A DNA stretch of 39,144 nucleotides from Chloroflexota bacterium (GTDB taxonomy: Bacteria > Chloroflexota > Limnocylindria > Limnocylindrales > CSP1-4): assembly GCA_029778235.1 (NCBI GenBank), contig JAKOQS010000017.1, positions 1 to 39,144 on the forward strand, written 5' to 3'. The notes below the pieces were generated by a model. That model saw only the letters and a list, made by a program, of their open reading frames with translations. It made no database searches and had not been told where the DNA came from. A program made the position numbers and the translations under genes. Positions 33,708 to 39,144 of this stretch are shown one piece after another; position 1 is the stretch's first letter; every line of letters starts with the position of its first letter.

Positions 33708-34139
33708 ATGACGCTCGGTCCGCTCGAGTACCTGGTCATCGGGTTCGATCGCCCGGACTTCACCGGCGCGATCGCCCGGGAGATCGAGAAGGTCGTCGAG
33801 AAGCGGATCATCCGCCTCGTCGACGTCGTCGTCGCGCAGAAGGACGCTGCAGGCGACGTGCAGGTCGTGGAGATCGACAACGTCCGCGACCCGCGCTTCG
33901 CGTCGTTCGCACCGCTCCTCGAGGACCGGATGGGCCTCCTCACGGAGGAGGACGTGATCACGCTGGCCGAGGGCCTGCCGAACGACAGCGCCGCGCTGAT
34001 GCTCCTGTTCGAGCATCGGTGGGCGGAGAAGATCAAGGACGCGATCATCGAGGCAGGCGGGTTCCTCGTCGCGCGCGAGACCGTCGCGCCCGAGCTGCTC
34101 GCAGAGGTGAACGCCGAGCTCGAGGCGGCCTCCGCCTGA
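33708..34139 (+). CDS. DUF6325 family protein
   Basis: A 143-aa soluble protein matching the DUF6325 pattern: MTLGPLEYLVIGFDRPDF at the N-terminus, EIEKVVEKRIIRLVDVVVAQKD, then an acidic middle and ALMLLFEHRWAEKIKDAI, ending with a helix. Function is unknown; the family typically lies next to a SHOCT-domain gene, as here, and is often seen with stress or membrane proteins. ATG 33708 is preferred to ATG 33696 because GGAGG (33698-33702) is 5 bases before it. A TATCAT box at 33642-33647 gives a leader of about 55 nt. It is the first gene of a three-gene plus-strand cluster. The 252-bp gap upstream shows only this promoter and that of the META lipoprotein. Confidence 0.82.
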   Translation: MTLGPLEYLVIGFDRPDFTGAIAREIEKVVEKRIIRLVDVVVAQKDAAGDVQVVEIDNVRDPRFASFAPLLEDRMGLLTEEDVITLAEGLPNDSAALMLLFEHRWAEKIKDAIIEAGGFLVARETVAPELLAEVNAELEAASA

Positions 34140-34197
34140 CGCGGACGCCACCGGATCGGACGAGCAATCACGGAGCCACACGGGGAGAACACGCCAC

Positions 34198-34551
34198 ATG
34201 ATGATGCGACGACGCGGCATGCCCCTCGTCCGCGCTGCGGCGACCACCGCGGTCATCGCCGGCACGGCGGGCGCGGTGAGCCACCACCAGCAGCAGAAGT
34301 GGGCCAACCAGCAGGCGAGCGCGGAGCAGCAGCAGCAGGCCGCCTACGAGGCGGGCGTGGAGGCCGCCCAGCAGCAGGCGGCCCAGCAGCAGGCGATGGC
34401 GCAGCAGCAGATGGCCCCGGCCCCCGCCGCGCCGGCCAGCCCGCAGATCGACATGGAGCAGCTCAAGCAGCTCGGCGACCTGCACGCGGCGGGCGTCCTC
34501 ACGGACGAGGAGTTCGCGGCGGCCAAGGCCAAGCTCCTCGCGGGCGGCTGA
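34198..34551 (+). CDS. SHOCT-domain protein
   Basis: A 117-aa protein. A hydrophobic N-terminal stretch (RAAATTAVIAGTAGAVS, about residues 12-28) may be an anchor, then a His/Gln-rich and Ala/Gln-rich region (QQQQ, QQQAAQQQAMAQQQ), and a C-terminal SHOCT domain at about 84-117 with QLKQLGDLHAAGVLTDEEF and KAKLLAGG. SHOCT is a short helical hairpin thought to promote oligomerisation. It belongs with the preceding DUF6325 gene. The three ATG codons at 34198-34206 make the exact start ambiguous; GGGGAG lies upstream. Confidence 0.85.
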   Translation: MMMRRRGMPLVRAAATTAVIAGTAGAVSHHQQQKWANQQASAEQQQQAAYEAGVEAAQQQAAQQQAMAQQQMAPAPAAPASPQIDMEQLKQLGDLHAAGVLTDEEFAAAKAKLLAGG

Positions 34552-34622
34552 GCCGGAGCTCGGCCGGAGGCCAGGTCGGCGGCTGAGCAGGGCTGAGCAC
34601 GCGGACGCGGAGACACATCGAG

Positions 34623-34652
34623 GGCGGGCGCGGCCGCATGGCCGCGCCCGCC
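34623..34652 (+). terminator. Perfect 13-bp hairpin between the SHOCT and DUF1269 genes
   Basis: GGCGGGCGCGGCC (34623-34635) and its complement (34640-34652) enclose the tetraloop GCAT. It ends 24 bp before ATG 34677. With no T-run it could be a terminator, an attenuator or a processing site. Confidence 0.5.
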
Positions 34653-34676
34653 GATCCACCCGAACAAGGAGGGAAC

Positions 34677-35204
34677 ATGGCGGATCTCGTCGTCATCGGC
34701 TACAAGGACGAGGCCACCGCGCAGCAGGCGTACGACGTCGTCGCCCAGCTGCAGCACGACCTCGTCATGCAGGTCTCGGGCGTGGCCGTCGTCCGCAAGA
34801 ACGCCGACGGCAAGACCGAGATGGTCACCAAGACCGGCGCGACCTCCCAGGGCGCCCTCATGGGCGGCTTCTGGGGGATGCTCATCGGCCTGCTGTTCAT
34901 CATCCCGGTCGCGGGACTCCTCATCGGCGGCCTCATGGGCGCCGTGATGGGCACGATGGGCGGCTGGGGCATCAGCAACGAGTTCCGGCAGCGCGCGCAG
35001 GACGTCCTCAAGCCCGGCACCGCGTGCCTGGTGGTGTTCATCGAGAAGTGGACCGAGGACAAGGCTCTCGCGGCGCTCGCCCCGCTCGGCGGCGAGGTCC
35101 TCAAGACCTCACTCTCCGACGACGCCACGGCCGAGATCAACCAGGCCCTCGCGCACGACGCGGGGACCGCGCAGGCTCCGGCGGCGGACGCCCCGCAGGC
35201 CTGA
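34677..35204 (+). CDS. DUF1269 membrane protein
   Basis: A 175-aa protein of the DUF1269 family. The N-terminus (ADLVVIGYKDEATAQQAYDVVAQL) is a ferredoxin-like strand-helix module. A glycine-rich hydrophobic hairpin at about residues 60-95 (GFWGMLIGLLFIIPVAGLLI, then GGLMGAVMGTMGGWG) would be membrane-embedded, followed by a second ferredoxin-like half (TACLVVFIEKWTEDKALAAL). Function is unknown; members are often seen with SHOCT and DUF6325 genes. AAGGAGGGAAC directly precedes ATG 34677, the best ribosome-binding site in the cluster. A terminator follows at 35285-35312. Confidence 0.85.
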   Translation: MADLVVIGYKDEATAQQAYDVVAQLQHDLVMQVSGVAVVRKNADGKTEMVTKTGATSQGALMGGFWGMLIGLLFIIPVAGLLIGGLMGAVMGTMGGWGISNEFRQRAQDVLKPGTACLVVFIEKWTEDKALAALAPLGGEVLKTSLSDDATAEINQALAHDAGTAQAPAADAPQA

Positions 35205-35284
35205 GACGCGCCTGACCTCCTGCGGCCCCCGACGGCCGCGGGAGGCCGGCCGGCCGGCTCCGCCGGCCGCCGGACGCATCGACC

Positions 35285-35312
35285 GAAGCCCCGGCACCAC
35301 CGCCGGGGCTTC
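35285..35312 (+). terminator. Terminator-like hairpin after the DUF1269 gene
   Basis: GAAGCCCCGGC (35285-35295) pairs perfectly with GCCGGGGCTTC (35302-35312) around a 6-nt loop. No strong T-run follows. It separates the cluster from msrA. Confidence 0.6.
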
Positions 35313-35460
35313 GCCGTTCCCGGGAGCGTGCACGTCACCGACGCCGGCAGGGGGGCGCCCCCAGGCTCCCGTCCTCGCGTGACGTGTCCTGCCGCGCGGC
35401 GGGCACGATCCGGCGCCCCGGATACGATGAGTGCCTCACACCCGCGTCCCGGAGCCAGCC

Positions 35461-36135
35461 ATGAGCATCCTCGACTTCCTCCGCCCCGACCCCGCCAAGC
35501 TCCGCATGCCGTCGCCCGACGAGGCCCTCCCCGGCCGCCCCGACCCGATCATGCAGCCGGGCGAGCACACCGTCCTCGGCGGCCCGATCGACGGACCGTT
35601 CCCGCCGGGGACGGCCCTCGCCACGTTCGGCCTCGGGTGCTTCTGGGGCGCCGAGAAGGGCTTCTGGCAGGTCCCGGGCGTCGTCTCGACGGCCGTCGGC
35701 TACGCGGGCGGCATCACCCCGAACCCCACGTACCAGGAGGTCTGCACCGGGCGGACCGGTCAGGCGGAGGTCGTGCGCGTCGCCTACGACCCGTCACGCG
35801 TGACGTACGAGGAGCTCCTGCGGCACTTCTGGGAGGCGCACGACCCCACCCAGGGCATGCGCCAGGGGAACGACCTCGGCACGCAGTACAGGTCGATCAT
35901 CCTGGTCGCCGACCCGGAGCAGCGCCGGCTGGCGGAGGCGAGTCGCGACGCGTACCAGGCGCGCCTGACGGCGGCCGGGTACGGGGCCATCACCACCGAG
36001 ATCGCCGACCTCGGGCCGTTCTACTTCGCCGAGGACTACCACCAGCAGTACCTCGACAAGAACCCGAACGGCTACTGCCCCGACCACGGGACCGGGGTGG
36101 CGTGCCCGGTGGGGATCGGGCTCGTCGCAGAGTAG
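35461..36135 (+). CDS. msrA: Peptide-methionine (S)-S-oxide reductase
   Basis: Reduces methionine-S-sulfoxide in proteins, an oxidative-damage repair enzyme of the cytoplasm. 224 aa. The catalytic motif is GCFWGAEK with C60 as nucleophile. YAGG, HDPTQ and the [11 protein letters not shown] substrate motif are all present, and resolving cysteines C206 and C215 lie in [14 protein letters not shown] near the C-terminus. The first 45 residues are an extra Pro/Asp-rich stretch found in many actinobacterial and Chloroflexota forms. A TACGAT box at 35423-35428 and CCGGAG upstream of ATG 35461 support the start. It may be regulated with the preceding stress-like cluster, but it has its own promoter box. 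Confidence 0.95.
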   Translation: MSILDFLRPDPAKLRMPSPDEALPGRPDPIMQPGEHTVLGGPIDGPFPPGTALATFGLGCFWGAEKGFWQVPGVVSTAVGYAGGITPNPTYQEVCTGRTGQAEVVRVAYDPSRVTYEELLRHFWEAHDPTQGMRQGNDLGTQYRSIILVADPEQRRLAEASRDAYQARLTAAGYGAITTEIADLGPFYFAEDYHQQYLDKNPNGYCPDHGTGVACPVGIGLVAE

Positions 36136-36184
36136 CGCCCGGTGCGCTCCCGGGCCGTGGCGGCCGCCCCCGCCAGGGAACGCG

Positions 36185-36529
36185 TCAGCGCCTTGCGTTG
36201 AACTCGTTGATGTCGAGGGAGAACTCACTCCCGTCCGTGACGACGAGGTGGCCGTCCGGGCCGATCCTGTAGGCGAGGTCCTCGAGGCTGACCTGCCCAG
36301 GGATCACCTTGACGATGTAGGCCGCGTCGCCGATGCCGATGATGCGGATCCTCTTCTCCGGCCGCCGGACATACTCGTTCGTCGCCTCATCGTGCACGAA
36401 CACGTACCCTTCGAGTCGGACGAGTCCGCCTTCGGTCTCCGTGACCTGACCGACGAAGTGCCTGCGCACCTCGCTCTCGAGCAGCCGCCGTGTGATCACG
36501 TGCAGCTTCTCCCCGACCTTGACGACCAT
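36185..36529 (-). CDS. Conserved protein of unknown function
   Basis: A 114-aa soluble protein with no membrane helix. It begins VVKVGEKLHVITRRLLES, followed by strand-rich sequence (FVGQVTETEGGLVRLEGYV, VYIVKVIPGQV-like IVKVIPGQVSLEDLAY) and ends LVVTDGSEFSLDINEF. The alternating strand pattern suggests a beta-barrel, and the central FVHDEATNEYVRRPEKR stretch is polar. I cannot name a family. GGAGGGGCGGC directly precedes ATG 36529. It converges on msrA across a 49-bp gap that holds a weak 6-bp dyad (36158-36175). Confidence 0.6.
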   Translation of the reverse strand: MVVKVGEKLHVITRRLLESEVRRHFVGQVTETEGGLVRLEGYVFVHDEATNEYVRRPEKRIRIIGIGDAAYIVKVIPGQVSLEDLAYRIGPDGHLVVTDGSEFSLDINEFNARR

Positions 36530-36635
36530 GCCGCCCCTCCACCTCACCTGTCGCGGACCCGTCGCCTTGACATCGTGCCACGCCGGGGCGGGCGCACGTC
36601 CCGACGCATGCCCAGCACCGGCGACGACATACCCC

Positions 36636-36770
36636 TCACGCGTCCACGGTCCGGACTCGGATCTCGAAGCCTCGGCTCGTGTCACGGACGATCCGGACGC
36701 GACCGCCCTCATGCTCCTCCTGGGTCGTCTGCGTCGCGTCCCGCCCAGCCCAGGGCGGTGGGTCCCCCAT
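36636..36770 (-). CDS. Doubtful small ORF, overlapping the next one
   Basis: A 44-codon frame from ATG 36770 whose C-terminal part, EEHEGGRVRIVRDTSRGFEI, looks protein-like. It overlaps the 36709-36807 frame in another register. It may be the distal half of a frameshifted gene or chance; the high G+C makes open frames common here. Confidence 0.2.
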   Translation of the reverse strand: MGDPPPWAGRDATQTTQEEHEGGRVRIVRDTSRGFEIRVRTVDA

Positions 36771-36807
36771 CGACCGAGCGGACCTCGACGCGGAACGCGT
36801 CGGACAT
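36709..36807 (-). CDS. Doubtful small ORF with a good ribosome-binding site
   Basis: A 32-aa frame from ATG 36807 (MSDAFRVEVRSVDGGPTALG and onward) preceded by GGAGGGATCCC. Its stop overlaps ATG in GCATGA. In a shifted register the reading continues into the 36636-36770 frame. The 331-bp gap 36530-36860 holds nothing else recognisable. Confidence 0.3.
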   Translation of the reverse strand: MSDAFRVEVRSVDGGPTALGWAGRDADDPGGA

Positions 36808-36860
36808 GGGATCCCTCCGGGCGTCCGGCCGGGTCGTCCTTCTCGCGGTCTCCCTGCCCG

Positions 36861-37367
36861 TCAGGGGCGCGCGTCGAAGGTCCCGGTCGCGTCGATCGTG
36901 ATCTTGCCGTCCTGGCTCGGCAGCTTCGAGCATGTGAAGGAGGCGTTGCCGCCCGTCGCATCGAGCTTCTCGATGGTGACGGAGCACTCCCCGTTGACCG
37001 AGTTGAAGGGCACGTACGGCACGTCCCCGCCGGCGCCCTGCACGCCGACGACCAGCGCGAGTGTCGTGATGGCGGTGTCCGTGCGCTGCGTCGTGTACGT
37101 CCCCGGCTTGCCGGGTCCCGTGTAGGTCAGGGTCCCGCCCTGGACGTTGATGTACTGGACGCTGACCATCTCTCCGCCGTTCATCAGCCGGCCGATCTGC
37201 AGCGGCGCCGTGAACGAGAGGACCGGTCCGGCGACCTGTACGTTCGCGGTACCGGCTGCGAAGGCCGCCGAGATCGACGGCGCTGGGGTCGCGGAGGAGG
37301 ACGAGCAGGCCGCGAGGGTGAGCCCGAGCGCGAGCAGGGCCGCGATTCGGGCGGATGGACGGTGCAT
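36861..37367 (-). CDS. Small secreted lipoprotein of unknown function
   Basis: A 168-aa lipoprotein. The signal peptide IAALLALGLTLAAC ends in a lipobox with Cys21, followed by a Ser/Thr/Ala/Pro-rich linker. The mature part is beta-rich with GTANVQVAGPVLSFTAPLQI, VQYINVQGGTLTYTGPGK and CSVTIEKLDATGGNASFTC, and has a pair of cysteines (in GECSVT and FTCSKL) that may form a disulfide. No family recognised; it resembles beta-sandwich surface lipoproteins. AGGGGGATC lies upstream of ATG 37367. Confidence 0.75.
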   Translation of the reverse strand: MHRPSARIAALLALGLTLAACSSSSATPAPSISAAFAAGTANVQVAGPVLSFTAPLQIGRLMNGGEMVSVQYINVQGGTLTYTGPGKPGTYTTQRTDTAITTLALVVGVQGAGGDVPYVPFNSVNGECSVTIEKLDATGGNASFTCSKLPSQDGKITIDATGTFDARP

Positions 37368-37469
37368 GGGTGATCCCCCTGGGGATGGGTCGGACGAGAG
37401 GCGACGCACAGAGTACGCCCTCAGCCCCCGGCGGCGGAAGGCGCGAAAAGAGCGATGCCGGGGTGCAGG

Positions 37470-37503
37470 GCGAGCCCGGGCCGAGGCACGGGCCCGGGCT
37501 CGC
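37470..37503 (-). terminator. Hairpin downstream of the HTH protein gene
   Basis: GCGAGCCCGGGCC (37470-37482) pairs perfectly with GGCCCGGGCTCGC (37491-37503) around an 8-nt loop. On the minus strand a short T-run follows at some distance. The rest of the 221-bp gap 37368-37588 shows nothing else. Confidence 0.5.
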
Positions 37504-37588
37504 GCCTGGGCGCCCGGGCGGCGGGCTCAGGGCGCGATCGGGGGCGCGCCGGGGATGGCCGGGGGCGGCCACCCGGGACCCGGACGGG

Positions 37589-38347
37589 TCAGGACCCGCC
37601 GGCCTCCGCCGCGAGCACGAGGGGCTCGGCCCCACCGTCCGCGTCGACGTCCACCCGGAGCTGCTCCTCGTCGTCCGGGGAGGGGTGGGCGGCGTGCGAC
37701 CGACCCGTGGGGACGCGGGTGATCGCGGCCTTGGCGAACGCCGCCACGGCGCGCGGAGCGCGGGCGATCGCGGGCGAGTGATCGCCCTCGCGGTGCTTGG
37801 ACCAGACGCTCTGCCGCTTCCGGCCGAGCACGGTGGCGATCCGCTCCCAGGCCCAGCCCGCCTCCCGGGCGCGCGCCACGGCGGCGCCCTCCCAGGCGTC
37901 GAGGTGCTCGGCCACGTGCCGCACAGCGAGCAGGGCTCGCGTCGGGTCGTCCGAGTCGAGGTCGCGGGCCACGTCCACGGTGGTCCGCGTCTCCGCGTAG
38001 AACTCGGATGCGCCGGCCTCCACCGCGGCGGTGAACCGATCGAGGAGGGCGTCCGGACTCTCGAGAGGATCGTCGTACCGGAACGCGTATGCGAGCTCGT
38101 CGGCCGCGCTCCCGACGCTCAAGGGCGTGTCCGGCCCCGCATCGGGCGCCAGGCTCACCGCGCCGATCCGGTCGAACCGGGGGTCGTCGGCGGGCAGCTC
38201 GCGGACCAGATCGGCGACGTCCAGCAAGCCGCGGGCGGAGCGGCGCTCGCGCACGTCCTCCGGGAGCGCGTCGGCAAGGATCCGCCGGTCCTGCGAGAGC
38301 TTCTCGAAGTAGGCGGCGACGCTCGCCCGGGTGTTCTCGCGGTCCAT
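37589..38347 (-). CDS. Protein with a C-terminal helix-turn-helix, putative regulator
   Basis: A 252-aa soluble protein, mostly helical. Residues about 155-188 (AVARAREAGWAWERIATVLG followed by RKRQSVWSKHR) match the HTH layout of small bacterial regulators, with REAGW-WERIA as the first helix and RQSVWSKH as recognition helix. The N-terminal 150 residues (AAYFEKLSQDRRILADALPE, VRHVAEHLDAWEG) are of unknown role, and a disordered acidic tail follows the HTH. AGGAGGTCC precedes ATG 38347 and a TTGCTC-N17-TAGACT promoter lies at 38400-38428. It is divergent from the HipA-like kinase, so a regulator-kinase pair is possible but unproven. Confidence 0.7.
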   Translation of the reverse strand: MDRENTRASVAAYFEKLSQDRRILADALPEDVRERRSARGLLDVADLVRELPADDPRFDRIGAVSLAPDAGPDTPLSVGSAADELAYAFRYDDPLESPDALLDRFTAAVEAGASEFYAETRTTVDVARDLDSDDPTRALLAVRHVAEHLDAWEGAAVARAREAGWAWERIATVLGRKRQSVWSKHREGDHSPAIARAPRAVAAFAKAAITRVPTGRSHAAHPSPDDEEQLRVDVDADGGAEPLVLAAEAGGS

Positions 38348-38399
38348 CGCGGACCTCCTGACTCGGCGCGACGCAGTCGCTTCGTCGCTGGTAATCGTC

Positions 38400-38428
38400 A
38401 GTCTAACATGACACCAAGGGAGGAGCAA
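38400..38428 (-). promoter_or_regulatory. Promoter of the HTH protein gene
   Basis: On the minus strand TTGCTC (38428-38423) and TAGACT (38405-38400) are exactly 17 bp apart, giving a leader of about 45 nt to ATG 38347. Confidence 0.5.
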
Positions 38429-38441
38429 GCGACTGACGGGC

Positions 38442-38494
38442 GCCCTCCGGCGCCGACGGGGAGCCGCCCGTGCCCTCCGGCGCCAACGGGGAGC
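38442..38494. repeat. Two near-identical 23-bp direct repeats
   Basis: Copies at 38442-38464 and 38472-38494, period 30 bp, differ at one base (GCCGAC versus GCCAAC). A related piece GGGAGCCGCCCGTG recurs at about 38529-38543. They lie between the two divergent promoters. Confidence 0.7.
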
Positions 38495-38549
38495 AGGCCG
38501 CGGAGAGCCGCCCTTGGAACGCCGCCCACGGGGAGCCGCCCGTGGCCCG

Positions 38550-38555
38550 TACACT
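38550..38555 (+). promoter_or_regulatory. -10 box of the HipA-like kinase gene (leaderless)
   Basis: TACACT ends 6 bases before ATG 38562. There is no Shine-Dalgarno. Confidence 0.5.
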
Positions 38556-38561
38556 CGCGCC

Positions 38562-39144
38562 ATGCTCCGCACTGTGACCGCCACGCGCTACGTGACCCCG
38601 CTCCGCGAGGGCGGGTCGCTGCCCGCGGTCGTGGAGGCCGACGACGACGGCCTGTACGTCGCGAAGTTCCACGGCGCGGGGCAGGGTCCCAAGGCGCTCG
38701 TGGCGGAGGTCATCGCCGGCGAGATCGGCCGGGCGTTGGGCCTGCGCGTCCCGGACATCGTCCTCGTCGACTTCGACCCGGCGCTCGGCGCGGCCGAGCC
38801 GCACGAGGAGATCCGCGACCTGCTCGACCGGAGCCCGGGGACCAACGTGGGGCTGGACTTCCTCCCCGGGGCGCTCCCCTACTCGGCCGTCGCGGACGCG
38901 CCGGATCCGGACCTCGCCGCGGACATCGTCTGGTTCGACGGGCTCGTGATGAACCCGGACCGGACGCCGCGCAACGTCAACCTGCTCGTCTGGCATCGCC
39001 GGCTCTGGCTCATCGACCATGGTGCCGCGCTCTACGTCCACCACACGTGGCGCGCTCCCGCGGAGCACGCACGTAAGCCGTTCCCGCAGCTGCGGGATCA
39101 TGTGCTCCTGCCGTACGCGGGCCCGGTCGCGGATGCCGACGCCC
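38562..39144 (+). CDS. HipA-like kinase, partial at window edge
   Basis: The N-terminal 194 residues of a protein with the HipA/PI3-4-kinase-like fold; the frame is open to the right edge. The ATP-binding lysine is K35 in GLYVAKFHG, the catalytic loop is NPDRTPRN (D133, N138) and the metal-binding aspartate is D152 in LIDHG, all correctly spaced, so the kinase core looks intact. This short HipA-family type (usually about 270 aa) is often an orphan and is frequently followed by a DUF3037 gene; what follows here is outside the window. Its substrate is unknown; classical HipA phosphorylates glutamyl-tRNA synthetase. The start is supported by the leaderless promoter. Confidence 0.8.
   Translation, partial: MLRTVTATRYVTPLREGGSLPAVVEADDDGLYVAKFHGAGQGPKALVAEVIAGEIGRALGLRVPDIVLVDFDPALGAAEPHEEIRDLLDRSPGTNVGLDFLPGALPYSAVADAPDPDLAADIVWFDGLVMNPDRTPRNVNLLVWHRRLWLIDHGAALYVHHTWRAPAEHARKPFPQLRDHVLLPYAGPVADADA

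Noticed and set aside
38403-38561. Minus-strand reading opposite the HipA-like gene and its upstream repeats
   Set aside because: The kinase motifs are on the plus strand; the minus reading is a shadow and the repeats there are non-coding.

Overview
This is a 39-kb chromosomal window of very high G+C (roughly 70-75% by eye) with densely packed genes, short intergenic gaps and no rRNA, tRNA, CRISPR array, transposase or prophage gene that I could recognise. The gene set is a mix: cobalamin-dependent class II ribonucleotide reductase, GlgC, a CcsB-type cytochrome c maturation protein, a CGNR regulator, a DUF6325-SHOCT-DUF1269 cluster and several AI-2E family permeases. Many starts are GTG and many genes look leaderless. 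Together these fit a free-living or soil/freshwater Chloroflexota bacterium (for example a Limnocylindria-like lineage), with an actinobacterium as the alternative. That placement is inference from gene content, not from a marker gene.

Layout. 1-2846: a divergent pair, an AI-2E family permease running off the left edge (-) and a membrane-anchored secreted protein with Asp-box-like repeats (+). 3088-4928: a MalK/UgpC-type sugar ABC ATPase and a Nudix ADP-ribose pyrophosphatase (+). 4941-17353: a long run of minus-strand genes: TPR protein, nicotinate phosphoribosyltransferase, a membrane protein built of four near-identical 27-residue repeats, a large LuxR-type ATPase regulator, a YbjN protein coupled to GlgC, a coiled-coil M23 murein hydrolase, a short prepilin peptidase, leucyl aminopeptidase and a helical protein of unknown function. 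17454-24671: an SDR/NDUFA9-like protein divergent from adenosine deaminase, a HAD-IIA phosphatase divergent from a YacP-like NYN nuclease, a secreted tripeptidyl-peptidase-like hydrolase, a zinc-ribbon membrane protein and CcsB.

24735-29558: the most regulated-looking stretch. A two-gene operon (small Ala/Arg/Glu repeat protein plus ABM monooxygenase) faces a CGNR regulator across a short gap that holds a near-consensus promoter overlapped by two direct repeats. Then comes nrdJ, whose upstream region holds a 16-bp GAAC-N4-GTTC palindrome, a pair of NrdR-box-like sites and a good -35/-10. 29661-33455 (-): a fused double AI-2E permease, a four-helix membrane protein and a two-META-domain lipoprotein. 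33708-36135 (+): DUF6325, SHOCT and DUF1269 proteins and MsrA, a stress-like cluster. 36185-38347 (-): a conserved unknown protein, doubtful overlapping micro-ORFs, a small lipoprotein and a helix-turn-helix protein. The HTH gene is divergent from a HipA-like kinase that runs off the right edge.

How the genes fit together: most are housekeeping (nucleotide and NAD salvage, glycogen precursor, peptide turnover, cell wall, cytochrome maturation). The features worth attention are regulatory or structural: leaderless starts with a TAnnnT box 6-8 nt before the start codon, dual NrdR/LexA-like control in front of nrdJ, a second LexA-like box in front of the M23 hydrolase, the CGNR divergent module, and the 81-bp tandem-repeat gene.
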